IMG/VR virus record: IMGVR_UViG_3300030329_004314
Location: 21,903-85,902 of that record
Length of the DNA: 64,000 nt
Strand: one strand, 5' to 3'
From: a virus
The translations under genes were made by a program, and so were the position numbers. This document shows, one piece after another, positions 49,481 through 57,194 of the stretch (the first letter of the stretch is position 1; each line of letters starts with the position of its first letter). A model generated the notes under the pieces. The model saw only the letters and a list, made by a program, of their open reading frames with translations, did no database searches and was not told where the DNA came from.

Positions 49481-50071
49481 TTAATTCTTCCTTATCCAAA
49501 GTTGGTAGTCTTTATGAATTATCGTAAGCTCATCATAGAACAGCCCAACAAAATAATCTATTGCGATCTTTGTCAGTCCTTTATTTGCTAATGACCCTTC
49601 TGATTCGGGATACCTAATACAAAGTAGATAGTCATCTAGTGCCATAATACCTCCAGATTTGAGAACCCTAAATGAGAGTAACATGTCCTGCAATACTGCT
49701 CTTTCATCATGATTCCCGTCAACATAAATAAAGTCAAAGTAATCTCTGGGAAACTTGCCTACATAATCTATAGAGTCACCCTTGATAATCTCAACTTTAT
49801 CTTTGTGTCCGCTGAGTTTAATATTATTTACAAATGTAGAGAAAGCATCACCAGTCCATTCAGCCCAAGAATCAACGCACCAAAGTTTTGAGTCTTCATG
49901 TGTCAAGACATTATCAAGCATCCATAGTGCTGACATGCCTTCGTAAGAACCTATTTCGAGGAACTTGCACGGTTTGTCTTTATAGCAAGAAAGGAACTTG
50001 TCAAACTCTCTTACCACTGGTTCGCCGTTACTTTCAGAGAACCAATCATTTGTAAAAGTATAATTAGACAA
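49481..50071 (-). CDS. Methyltransf_24-like SAM methyltransferase
   Basis: A 196-residue class I methyltransferase. Motif I is KFLEIGSYEGMSALWML (about residues 36-52), then LWCVDSWAEWTGDAF, VEIIKGDSIDYVGKF and the metal-like DFIYVDGNHDERAV with LKSGGIMALDDYL. This matches the family acting on sugars and small molecules, often metal-assisted. It is the first minus-strand gene left of the divergent plus-strand gene. Confidence 0.78.
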   Translation of the reverse strand: MSNYTFTNDWFSESNGEPVVREFDKFLSCYKDKPCKFLEIGSYEGMSALWMLDNVLTHEDSKLWCVDSWAEWTGDAFSTFVNNIKLSGHKDKVEIIKGDSIDYVGKFPRDYFDFIYVDGNHDERAVLQDMLLSFRVLKSGGIMALDDYLLCIRYPESEGSLANKGLTKIAIDYFVGLFYDELTIIHKDYQLWIRKN

Positions 50072-50077
50072 CTGTTT

Positions 50078-50089
50078 TGTGTATTATTA
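50078..50089 (+). promoter_or_regulatory. Possible promoter of the plus-strand gene
   Basis: TGTGTATTATTA on the plus strand, 16 bases before the ATG, shares TGTATTAT with the two minus-strand late-type motifs. The 33-base divergent gap must drive at least this gene. TATAAT at 50059-50064 is a second option. Confidence 0.3.
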
Positions 50090-50104
50090 GACAGGGGGTT
50101 AGAA

Positions 50105-50740
50105 ATGTATAATTTGCAGATAGAAATGTGTAGAAAGCATTTCAAAGAAAATTACTTTGACTTACTTGAAGACTCTGGAATTTATTTTTGGATTGCTGGT
50201 GGTTGTGTTGCTGATAATATATTTAACAGAGAGTACAGAGATGTAGACCTTTTTTTTAGATCAAAAGAAGATAGTCAGGAAGCTATAAATTTTTGTGTTG
50301 AAAATTACGGATTCGATGTTATCAAGAAATATAATATGCTTGAGGCTTTTATCTCGCATAGAATGGATACTTGGGAGTTCTGGCACTATCCAAATCTTAA
50401 TGATCTTTCTCCGCAGGTCTGTATAAAATATTTTGATTTTACGGTAATCTCATGCGCTATAGATTCAAACCTTGAATTTTATTATTGTGATTCATTCTTT
50501 CAAGATAACGAAAATAAAGACTTGGTTTACACTGGCAACCATTATAACTTGAGTAATGGCCGACACACTACATGCGTAAACAGACTTAATAGATATAATG
50601 AAAAAGGTTTTAATATTAAAAATTTAGATTTTTGGTTAAAGTGCAACTCTGAAAGAACCGACATGTTAGTTGGTAGAGAGCATTGGAAGCCGATTATAAA
50701 AACAGAATTAGATATTATAGTAGATAAGCCCAATGGCTAA
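50105..50740 (+). CDS. Nucleotidyltransferase-fold protein (plus strand)
   Basis: A 211-residue protein with the minimal nucleotidyltransferase signature: IYFWIAGGCVADNIFNREYR then DVDLFFRS (about residues 28-53), a GG...DVD core as in poly(A) polymerase heads. A later acidic residue in IKYFDFTVISC could complete the site. GGGGG precedes the ATG. It is the only plus-strand gene in 64 kb, placed between two minus-strand operons. No HEPN or polymerase tail is attached. Function unknown; a small RNA- or protein-modifying enzyme or a defence gene are options. Confidence 0.78.
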   Translation: MYNLQIEMCRKHFKENYFDLLEDSGIYFWIAGGCVADNIFNREYRDVDLFFRSKEDSQEAINFCVENYGFDVIKKYNMLEAFISHRMDTWEFWHYPNLNDLSPQVCIKYFDFTVISCAIDSNLEFYYCDSFFQDNENKDLVYTGNHYNLSNGRHTTCVNRLNRYNEKGFNIKNLDFWLKCNSERTDMLVGREHWKPIIKTELDIIVDKPNG

Positions 50741-50743
50741 GTA

Positions 50744-50854
50744 TTAGAAAAACATACCCTGCCTTTTTGGTGGATCAGGGAGTCCATGTTCTTTTAATCT
50801 AATGTAGTCTTTATAACCGAGATATAGACCAACGGATAAACCTATAAAAAACAT
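50744..50854 (-). CDS. Tiny membrane-type protein
   Basis: A 36-residue ORF (MFFIGLSVGLYLGYKDYIRL, then HGLPDPPKRQGMFF). The first 15 residues are hydrophobic. GGGA lies nine bases before the ATG, which follows the stop of the next gene immediately. It converges on the plus-strand gene with three bases between stops. No terminator was seen between them. Confidence 0.55.
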   Translation of the reverse strand: MFFIGLSVGLYLGYKDYIRLKEHGLPDPPKRQGMFF

Positions 50855-50855
50855 A

Positions 50856-51161
50856 TCATTCCCTTTCTTCAATACTATCAAGCTCTTGATACCTTTGTTG
50901 TACCTTTTCTAATTTTTCCTGTATAGCTGGATTTGTTCGTCTTAGTTCTACATTAAATAATGTTTCTATCTGTCTGCTTTGTATCACACTCAAAAGATAA
51001 AGACTTTGTATCTCTTCTTTCAACTCTGATATTTCTTGTGACTGTTTATCTACTGATGAAGAAATAGAATTGTAGATTATAAACTGAAAGAAGATGGCAG
51101 AGATAATTGTAGAAATACAGAGTCCAAATACAATATTAGACTTGTTGCTTTTGTTTGTCAT
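50856..51161 (-). CDS. Membrane-anchored coiled-coil protein
   Basis: A 101-residue protein. A transmembrane segment at about residues 9-30 (NIVFGLCISTIISAIFFQFI) is followed by a coiled coil (KQSQEISELKEEIQSLYLLS, then EKLEKVQQRYQELDS). ATG 51161 has AGGAG at the right spacing. It begins 25 bases after the tRNA-Arg gene in the same orientation. Confidence 0.62.
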   Translation of the reverse strand: MTNKSNKSNIVFGLCISTIISAIFFQFIIYNSISSSVDKQSQEISELKEEIQSLYLLSVIQSRQIETLFNVELRRTNPAIQEKLEKVQQRYQELDSIEERE

Positions 51162-51185
51162 GTTTCTTCTCCTATAAAAATAAAG

Positions 51186-51258
<73 letters not shown>

Positions 51259-51259
51259 A

Positions 51260-51454
51260 TTAAATTTCTTCAGCAGAAACTATTGTTATAATTTCTGAGA
51301 AATCAAGACAGCCGCAACTGTCTTTCTTTTTTAGATCTGATATTATTTCATCGGTTATCTTTTTCCTTGCTTTGTCTTCATCTTTAGCAAGCACTTCTTT
51401 TTGTGATATAAGGCCACAGTTTGAAACTCTAAAATTTATCAGATACTTTTTCAT
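51260..51454 (-). CDS. Small unknown protein
   Basis: A 64-residue protein (MKKYLINFRVSNCGLISQKE) with a CGC pair in SCGCLDFSEI and a beta-type core. ATG 51454 is selected; upstream codons lie in the hairpin region. Its stop is one base before the tRNA. No family. Confidence 0.55.
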   Translation of the reverse strand: MKKYLINFRVSNCGLISQKEVLAKDEDKARKKITDEIISDLKKKDSCGCLDFSEIITIVSAEEI

Positions 51455-51470
51455 ATTAATATTAAGCGAG

Positions 51471-51523
51471 AGCAGGGCTACCTTAATCGACAAAAGGAGA
51501 TAAGTCGTAGATAGCCCTGCTCA
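51471..51523. repeat. Long-stem hairpin with an inner stem
   Basis: GAGCAGGGCTA (51471-51481) and TAGCCCTGCTC (51513-51523) pair perfectly; inside, CGAC and GTCG add an inner stem around a loop. In minus-strand RNA the loop reads UUAUCUCCUUUU, complementary to a Shine-Dalgarno sequence. The rest of the 82-base gap 51455-51536 has no gene. No T run follows, so it is probably not a terminator. Confidence 0.7.
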
Positions 51524-51536
51524 TCGAGGGGGGTGT

Positions 51537-51704
51537 CTAATTGTTTTCTACATCAATACTATTTTTTTTTAATACATTCTTGCATGTCTTGATCCATTCT
51601 TCAATACCTTCAAGCTCGGCTCTCATATGAGCAGCACGATTAGTCAAATCTTCAATGTGTTGCTGTGCCATTTCTTCAATAGTTGGTTCGATATTATTCT
51701 CCAT
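51537..51704 (-). CDS. Small coiled-coil protein
   Basis: A 55-residue protein (MENNIEPTIEEMAQQHIEDL, then RAAHMRAELEGIEEWIKTCK), almost entirely helical. ATG 51704 overlaps the rIIB stop and has AGAGGA upstream. No family recognised. Confidence 0.58.
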   Translation of the reverse strand: MENNIEPTIEEMAQQHIEDLTNRAAHMRAELEGIEEWIKTCKNVLKKNSIDVENN

Positions 51705-52521
51705 CGTAACAATCCTCTTCTTCATCATACAGATGAGTTGATAATCCACTGAAAAGACTAATAAGAGATTCTATACCACCACCTTCAGAAAATTGATAAA
51801 CTTCTTCTTGCATGTCAATTTCGTATTCATCTACAACTTCATAAGCACAAGTTCTAATCTTTGTGCATTTAGAATCAAGAGGAACTGATACAACATCTTT
51901 AGGGTGGATTTTTACAATAACCATCTTTCCGTCTTTACGTCCATAATCTTTTGCATATTCTATTGCTCCCGCATGAAGTCCTTCAGAACAACCCACGTTA
52001 CAATTATCATCTACTCTATTTCTTGGCATAGAAATTTTTTCACCAACACGATTGTCGATTGTTCCCGTCCAAACATCTGTCCAGTCATCTCTTAGTCTCT
52101 TATAAGCTAAGAAGCAACCATCAGCGGTAATCGGTAGACTACGGTTTTCCAAGAAAGTATACAGTTCTTTTACAGCCCGTCCAGAAGGATTTTCCATTAG
52201 GTTGTTCAAGAATTTTAACATGTAATCAAAAGGATGACCAGCAACCATCAACTTCATAAGTCTTTCTGTAAGAGAATTGTGAAGCTCAAGTCCATCATAA
52301 AGGAAAAGTCCTTCCCTTATCTTTATTTTGCCTTCAGTGTATTCTGATACAGCAGTAGCCACATCTAGTAGCTTTCTCAATTCTTCTGCATCTGGCTCTC
52401 TAAGATTCTCGATGATCTTAAAGTAACTAGGATGGTCTACTGCAATGCTATATGTCTCATTGCCTAACATCAGGGTGATCGCACCAGAGTTAGATTGTAA
52501 ATAAGCGATTCTGTCTTTCAT
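51694..52521 (-). CDS. rIIB: rIIB-like protein
   Basis: A 275-residue protein resembling phage rIIB: GAITLMLGNETYSIAVDHPS, the ENLREPDAEELRKLLDVATA helix, KFLNNLMENPSGRAVKELYT, FLENRSLPITADGCFLAYKR and GCSEGLHAGAIEYAKDYGRK. In T4, rIIA and rIIB act together at the membrane in rapid-lysis control and exclusion escape. It lies directly downstream of the rIIA-like gene, as in T4. The biochemical function is not known. Confidence 0.85.
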   Translation of the reverse strand: MKDRIAYLQSNSGAITLMLGNETYSIAVDHPSYFKIIENLREPDAEELRKLLDVATAVSEYTEGKIKIREGLFLYDGLELHNSLTERLMKLMVAGHPFDYMLKFLNNLMENPSGRAVKELYTFLENRSLPITADGCFLAYKRLRDDWTDVWTGTIDNRVGEKISMPRNRVDDNCNVGCSEGLHAGAIEYAKDYGRKDGKMVIVKIHPKDVVSVPLDSKCTKIRTCAYEVVDEYEIDMQEEVYQFSEGGGIESLISLFSGLSTHLYDEEEDCYDGE

Positions 52522-52548
52522 TGTAATTCTCCTTTGATCTTTATTAAT

Positions 52549-54768
52549 TTAGTTTATGCTATCCAAAAGGTCAACATAATCCTGCCAAATTTTGAAATCT
52601 ATTTCCTCTGATGGACGGTAATAATCAGGAATAGCATATAAACCCTTTAACACTGGGTACTCAGAGAAAAGCTGTTTCTCTAGATGCTCCATCCTTTCTC
52701 CACTTATAAGGCCATCGGTTTCTATGCTTATGTCCATTCCAGCTTTGTACTTCATGTTCATGAGAAAGAGTTTGATAGATTTCATTTCATTGGTATTTGC
52801 AGAGTCCTTAATGTTAATTAGTTCATTAAGAGCTTTTGAATATTTAGAACCAAAGCTATCTCCTTCTTGTTTGATAAATTTGAAAAAAGTATCAACAAGA
52901 CCTAAAGAGTCATGAGCCTTTTTGCTTTTGACGATAGTTCTTAATAGTTCAGATTTTTCTTCAACTAAAAATTTTTCAATGAAATCGAAGAAGTTAATCC
53001 AGTTTTCAGAAACTTTATATTTCTTCGATGATGATTTTTTTACCCCATATATCTTTAACCTATGTTCCCGTCCTTCTCTTTCATCTAAATACTTTTCTGG
53101 TATATCATGTTTAGAAGATAGTCCATCATAAAGTGGTTCGATTATCTCTTTACAAAACTCATAAGCACTAATCTCTCGTCCATCTAAACACAGAATATTG
53201 TAGCGGTTTATCTCTACATAAATTCCTTCATCATTGTTTACATCAACTATAGTTGAGTCCCAGCATTCACTTCTATTTGTTTCGCTTGGAAAAACACAAT
53301 CTAATTGGAAAACTTTTTCTTTACGAACACCAGAGCCACTTCTATAGCTAGTTCGATTAGGAGCAGGCAGATCAGAAGTAACACTTATGTGACTGTCCAA
53401 GAATCCAACCTTGTCCATAAACTGTGTTCGTGTTTCATCACTATCGAAACTCAGTAGATATACTGGCTTTTGTGTCTCCTCAGCATACTTTTTCAGACGA
53501 GCATTACCGCCACGATCTAAGTCATCTTCAAAGAACTCAAATCGTTCATCTACCTTGAAAGAGTCTTTTCTTGACTTCTTTGCATTCGCTAGATGTCTAC
53601 TTCGTTTATCAGAGTATGTGGTAAATTTATAAATCTTGAATCTGGCAATGTCGTATTCATCTCTTAGATGACTTAGCTCACTCCAATTACTACTAATACG
53701 GTCGTGGGTAACATTGTGTCCTTCATATGTAAAATCCCCAGAACTAAACATAGAACCGATATGATGAAGAGGACTCTGAAAGCTATTAAATAAACTTTTC
53801 GATAATAATCTAGCATCCCAAAGACTATCACAGTTATCAAACTTCCTAGAAATATATCCTTTAAGTTGGCTCACTACACATTTTATCTTTTCGCAAATCT
53901 TAATTACATCTCTTGATTTAAGAGAAATACTTTCTCTGGAAGGAGTTGGCTTTAACTCTCCAACATCAAAATAAAGAACAAGCCCGTTGAGAATATTTCG
54001 ATAAGTATCATCAAACTCTTTTTGTTCGGGAAGATTGTTGATTGGATATGCGATGTCACCCATAACAATAATAGGGTCGTCATATCTTTGACCAGTAATC
54101 AACCAGTCTTTTTCTTCACCAAGAACATATTTTATCTCTTTAATTTGCCAGTCATCATTAGAATTTATTACATTTGGTTTATAATCAAACCATTTGTAGA
54201 CACCACTGGCTTTGGCGTTGAACTCACTACAGTCATAATTCTTAACAGCAAACTGTATTTTTATACCGTTATGTTCTGTAGTCTCGCACTCATCTAAGAA
54301 ATTAATCTCAGGATAATTATCTTCATTAATACATGCTGTATATGTTCTTTGAATTCCATCTTTATAAGACACAATAGTAAAGTTGTCAGTGTATGCAAAA
54401 GGACTTTTGGAACCAAGACCAAATTGACCAGTGTAGTCATTACTGTCAGTCTTAGTGCTACCAAAGTATGTAGCGAAAAGACCCATGCAATCTTCGTGAG
54501 ATAGACCAGTCCCATAGTCACGAATATAAAAATAAGGATTCAAAGAATCAGGAAGAAATACATCGTATCCTCTGTCAAATGTCTTTGCTTCTATAACTGA
54601 ATCTACAGCATTAGTAGATAGCTCACGAATCACTGCTTTGATTTTGTCTGAGTAAAGCTGGTCAGACAGAATAGCAAAAACCTCTGGAGACTGGTGGATA
54701 CTAAAATTGTTTGACTCAAACTTTTCAGACTGAGCCACTTTGTTTTTTTGTTGTTCTACAATAGCCAT
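52549..54768 (-). CDS. rIIA: rIIA-like GHKL ATPase-type protein
   Basis: A 739-residue protein. The N-terminal 200 residues have the GHKL (Hsp90/histidine-kinase) ATP site: VIRELSTNAVDSVIEAKTFD (N box), YIRDYGTGLSHEDCMGLFAT (G1) and GQFGLGSKSPFAYTDNFTIV (G2). This order matches T4 rIIA closely. The middle and C-terminal domains are less conserved. ATG 54768 follows GAGGGG. It is transcribed with rIIB, probably from the promoter at 55.2 kb. Confidence 0.9.
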   Translation of the reverse strand: MAIVEQQKNKVAQSEKFESNNFSIHQSPEVFAILSDQLYSDKIKAVIRELSTNAVDSVIEAKTFDRGYDVFLPDSLNPYFYIRDYGTGLSHEDCMGLFATYFGSTKTDSNDYTGQFGLGSKSPFAYTDNFTIVSYKDGIQRTYTACINEDNYPEINFLDECETTEHNGIKIQFAVKNYDCSEFNAKASGVYKWFDYKPNVINSNDDWQIKEIKYVLGEEKDWLITGQRYDDPIIVMGDIAYPINNLPEQKEFDDTYRNILNGLVLYFDVGELKPTPSRESISLKSRDVIKICEKIKCVVSQLKGYISRKFDNCDSLWDARLLSKSLFNSFQSPLHHIGSMFSSGDFTYEGHNVTHDRISSNWSELSHLRDEYDIARFKIYKFTTYSDKRSRHLANAKKSRKDSFKVDERFEFFEDDLDRGGNARLKKYAEETQKPVYLLSFDSDETRTQFMDKVGFLDSHISVTSDLPAPNRTSYRSGSGVRKEKVFQLDCVFPSETNRSECWDSTIVDVNNDEGIYVEINRYNILCLDGREISAYEFCKEIIEPLYDGLSSKHDIPEKYLDEREGREHRLKIYGVKKSSSKKYKVSENWINFFDFIEKFLVEEKSELLRTIVKSKKAHDSLGLVDTFFKFIKQEGDSFGSKYSKALNELINIKDSANTNEMKSIKLFLMNMKYKAGMDISIETDGLISGERMEHLEKQLFSEYPVLKGLYAIPDYYRPSEEIDFKIWQDYVDLLDSIN

Positions 54769-54779
54769 TTAATTTCCCC

Positions 54780-55157
54780 TCAAACGCTAAAATTAATTTT
54801 CAAAATATCTTCAATAAGTTTTTCAGGTGTCTCATAATCTTTGTATGATGTCGCATCTTTGACTAATTTTTTAGCATCAGACTTTCTGTATCCCATACTA
54901 TGCAGGGATACAATCACATCACCAAAGTCTTTCTCCTTTGAGACATCTTTGGATTTTGTGCCAACATTGTTTTTATATTTAATGTTGACTTGAACCTCAT
55001 CCACTGGTTCAAGTTTGATTTTTGCATCACAGTAACATACGGTTTTTCCAACGAACTTTGCTTCCTCAACGGTCTGTTCAAATTCACTACCGCACTCTGG
55101 ACATCTGTAAATTAGATTTACTTCTGTTTTGAATGGTTTTACATTACTGAATATCAC
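54780..55157 (-). CDS. Zinc ribbon plus RuvA-C-like domain protein
   Basis: A 125-residue protein from GTG 55157, chosen because AAAGGAG is six bases upstream. A zinc ribbon (YRCPECGSEFEQTVEEAKFV, then VCYCDAKIKL) precedes a three-helix C-terminal segment (VIVSLHSMGYRKSDAKKLVK, then ATSYKDYETPEKLIEDILK) like the RuvA C-terminal (UBA-like) domain. It may touch DNA and a helicase. Direct evidence of function is lacking. Confidence 0.62.
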   Translation of the reverse strand: MIFSNVKPFKTEVNLIYRCPECGSEFEQTVEEAKFVGKTVCYCDAKIKLEPVDEVQVNIKYKNNVGTKSKDVSKEKDFGDVIVSLHSMGYRKSDAKKLVKDATSYKDYETPEKLIEDILKINFSV

Positions 55158-55180
55158 AATCAACTCCTTTGTTACACCCA

Positions 55181-55208
55181 ATCCTACCATGTAAATCGTC
55201 ATGGTCAA
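55181..55208 (-). promoter_or_regulatory. Early-type sigma70 promoter
   Basis: Minus strand TTGACC (55203-55208), 16 bases ending CATGG, then TAGGAT (55181-55186). The first codon of the zinc-ribbon gene is about 25 bases from the -10. It should drive this gene, rIIA and rIIB. It shares spacer length and the TGG before the -10 with promoters at 57.8 and 59.3 kb. Confidence 0.72.
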
Positions 55209-55232
55209 GAACAAACTTTATTTTTTCTAGGA

Positions 55233-55655
55233 TTATTTTCCAGAGCTTCCGAAGCCTTTTTCGCCACGCTCTGAATCTGAAAGACTATCTACATCAAGAA
55301 ATGATACGTCTTCTACTTTTTGAATGATAGCTTGTGCTATCTTGTCTCCTTTGTTTATCTTGTAATCATTGTTGCCATGATTAAACAAGATTACTTTCCA
55401 CTCACCTCGATACTCAGAATCTATCACTCCAGCAAACCGGTGAATAGACTTAGACCCCATGCTAGACCTATCCCATATTAATGCACAATAACCATCTGGT
55501 ATTTCTGTAGATATTCCAGTAGAAACAAATCTTTTCGCATTAGGATTTATTGTTAGTTCTTCAGAGGAGAACAAGTCCCAACCTGCGTCTGTGTTATGAT
55601 TCTTCTGAGGTATCTTCGCTGTCTCGTTCAGTCTCTTTACTTTTATCTCTATCAT
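55233..55655 (-). CDS. dut: dUTPase
   Basis: A 140-residue trimeric dUTPase. All five motifs are present: DAGWDLFS (1), WDRSSMGSK (2), FAGVIDSEYRGEWKVIL (3), KGDKIAQAII (4) and RGEKGFGSSGK (5, the P-loop-like tail). It turns dUTP into dUMP, preventing uracil incorporation and feeding dTTP. Length is normal. It overlaps a small basic gene by 62 bases. Confidence 0.95.
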   Translation of the reverse strand: MIEIKVKRLNETAKIPQKNHNTDAGWDLFSSEELTINPNAKRFVSTGISTEIPDGYCALIWDRSSMGSKSIHRFAGVIDSEYRGEWKVILFNHGNNDYKINKGDKIAQAIIQKVEDVSFLDVDSLSDSERGEKGFGSSGK

Positions 55656-55821
55656 TTCTCAGAGGCACAATCCTTTCCCTGTTGTCCCATTTAATCTTTT
55701 CAACTTCTTTTTCAAGTCTCTTTTCATATCTACTCTTGGCTCTGTTCCTGAGAACCTTGCTACGGGCTTTCTTTTCTCTTGCTTTCTTCTTCTTGAACTT
55801 TCTTTTGTTCGAGTATTGCAT
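55594..55821 (-). CDS. Small highly basic protein
   Basis: A 75-residue protein. The N-terminal 50 residues are extremely basic (YSNKRKFKKKKAREKKARSK, then VLRNRAKSRYEKRLEKEVEK) and the tail is acidic (ETERDSEDTSEES). It may bind nucleic acid. The overlap of 62 bases with dut is long, but the reading frame is open and translational coupling is common here. ATG 55821 is selected. Confidence 0.5.
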   Translation of the reverse strand: MQYSNKRKFKKKKAREKKARSKVLRNRAKSRYEKRLEKEVEKIKWDNRERIVPLRNDRDKSKETERDSEDTSEES

Positions 55822-55960
55822 TGAAATACCTTGCGTCAAGACCTATGTAGTGCGAATCGTAACATCTCTTACAAACATACATTCTATCTTCAATAACAAG
55901 CTCTACGTTGTTATTGCAACAATTACCAAAACTATCCTGATGATCGCAAAAATAATTCAT
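55760..55960 (-). CDS. Small zinc-binding protein
   Basis: A 66-residue protein. CDHQDSFGNCCNNN and VCKRCYDSHY give five cysteines plus histidines, a likely zinc finger. The remainder is a charged helix (ILEQKKVQEEESKRKE). ATG 55960 directly follows a tRNA-like remnant. No clear Shine-Dalgarno site. Function unknown. Confidence 0.55.
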   Translation of the reverse strand: MNYFCDHQDSFGNCCNNNVELVIEDRMYVCKRCYDSHYIGLDARYFNAILEQKKVQEEESKRKESP

Positions 55961-55962
55961 AA

Positions 55963-56014
55963 TGGAGAGGAGGCAGGATTTGAACCTGCTTGCATACCTC
56001 AATAACACCTCTCA
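55963..56014 (-). tRNA. tRNA-like remnant (degenerate)
   Basis: The 3' side of a tRNA is present: T arm GCAGG, TTCAAAT loop, CCTGC, then acceptor strand CTCCTCTC. A partly matching 5' acceptor (GAGAGGTG) is only 14-16 bases upstream, so the D arm and anticodon arm are largely missing. The length is about 52 bases. It is probably a decayed tRNA or a processing signal. It lies between two small genes and overlaps neither. Confidence 0.4.
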
Positions 56015-56015
56015 G

Positions 56016-56207
56016 CTATGCAGGAATGACTTCATTCTTATGCACAGCAAGTAAAAGTTTTCTGCCATGTTCACGCTGACTAACTTCCACTACAAAGCGA
56101 TTGTTAGGTTGCGGTCTTGTGACAACGGTAGCAGTTCTTCTACGGTATCGAGTAGGAATACCACTGGAATTTCGTAAAAGAACAATCATACCTTTTCTAA
56201 TTTTCAT
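56016..56207 (-). CDS. Small SH3/KOW-like protein
   Basis: A 63-residue basic, beta-rich protein (KIRKGMIVLLRNSSGIPTRY, then VVTRPQPNNRFVVEVSQREH). The pattern resembles small SH3/KOW-type nucleic-acid-binding folds. It ends two bases before the tRNA-like remnant. No family assigned with confidence. Confidence 0.55.
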   Translation of the reverse strand: MKIRKGMIVLLRNSSGIPTRYRRRTATVVTRPQPNNRFVVEVSQREHGRKLLLAVHKNEVIPA

Positions 56208-56219
56208 TAGAATACTTTC

Positions 56220-56612
56220 TTAAAATGGAACAGCTTCACTATCTTCATTTGAAGTATCGTGTTCTTCCACTGTTTCTTTTTTAGTAGAATTTTGTTTAGT
56301 TCCATCTGGAACAAAGCTGAAATCGTTTCCAATGACACCTAGTCTAGTTCTTTTCTGACCAGACTCTTTGTCTTCCCAACGATCTAACTTCAAACGTCCT
56401 GTAACGATAATATATCTACCTTTTTGAAGATACTCAGCAATAACCTCTGCTTGTTTTCCCCAGAAAGTAACATCAACGAAATCACATTGATCTTCTTTTC
56501 GACCATTAACAGCTAATGAAATCTCGCAAAGAGCAGTATCGCCTTTAGTTGACTTTAGTTTTGGTGTTTGTGTAAGTCTTCCTGAAATCTGTACTGAATT
56601 TAGATCAGCCAT
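56220..56612 (-). CDS. ssb: Single-stranded DNA-binding protein (classical)
   Basis: A 130-residue SSB. The OB fold reads NSVQISGRLTQTPKLKSTKG, LCEISLAVNGRKEDQCDFVD, VTFWGKQAEVIAEYLQKGRY and VTGRLKLDRWEDKESGQKRT. The acidic C-terminal tail ends DSEAVPF, the usual tip for binding partner proteins. It is one of two SSBs here, the other at 13.3 kb lacking this tip. It likely coats single-stranded DNA early in infection. Confidence 0.93.
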   Translation of the reverse strand: MADLNSVQISGRLTQTPKLKSTKGDTALCEISLAVNGRKEDQCDFVDVTFWGKQAEVIAEYLQKGRYIIVTGRLKLDRWEDKESGQKRTRLGVIGNDFSFVPDGTKQNSTKKETVEEHDTSNEDSEAVPF

Positions 56613-56648
56613 ATTCTTCTCCTAAAGTAATATTAAAAATTGTTTGTA

Positions 56649-57194
56649 TTATTCGTTGGTAACTTCTTTGATCTTATCGTTAAGTTCATCAACAAGTTCT
56701 GTATTGTCTTTCAATCCTTCGTTACTTGAATCAAACTTAGGCTTGCCAATAGCATTAGGTTTAACATCTCTTGGTGGATAATTAATAAAACTAGGATAGT
56801 CACCATTTGGGAATGCTTTTTCTAAAGCGGAACGATAGCCTCTTTCAAAATTAGATTCAGAAAGAGCATCGTACTCCCAGTCAACCTGAGACAATCCTCG
56901 CATATAACCTTCATGCCAAAGATTTTCAACTACGTCTTTGTCATCTCCGTTAATGTGGGCTATGACACCCTCAAGTCTTCCTTGAGCAATTAAGTTTTCT
57001 TTATTGAGACTGTGAACATCATTAATTCTTAACCAGAGTAACTCATCAGCAAATTCAGTATTAACTTTTGCTCGCATATCTGAAATAGATAGTTGATCTG
57101 TTAGGTCATTAATTCTGCTTTGTTGGTAAATACCAAAGTTGACAAAAGTAATAACGAAACCAATCGCAATAAAATTGTAAAGTTTGTTATTCAT
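56649..57194 (-). CDS. Membrane-anchored unknown protein
   Basis: A 181-residue protein with an N-terminal transmembrane segment (YNFIAIGFVITFVNFGIYQQ, about residues 6-25) and a polar periplasmic-type domain (EGYMRGLSQVDWEYDALSES, then GYRSALEKAFPNGDYPSFIN). It could be surface-facing. It overlaps the next small gene by four bases. No family recognised. Confidence 0.62.
   Translation of the reverse strand: MNNKLYNFIAIGFVITFVNFGIYQQSRINDLTDQLSISDMRAKVNTEFADELLWLRINDVHSLNKENLIAQGRLEGVIAHINGDDKDVVENLWHEGYMRGLSQVDWEYDALSESNFERGYRSALEKAFPNGDYPSFINYPPRDVKPNAIGKPKFDSSNEGLKDNTELVDELNDKIKEVTNE

Noticed and set aside
49280-49591. Plus-strand ORF of 103 codons
   Set aside because: It spans parts of two minus-strand genes and is rich in Phe, Leu, Ser and Tyr, as expected for a shadow frame; no ribosome site was seen.
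55550-56005. Plus-strand ORF of 151 codons
   Set aside because: It lies antisense across the dut start, the basic gene and the zinc gene, is Leu/Ser-rich, and lacks a ribosome site.
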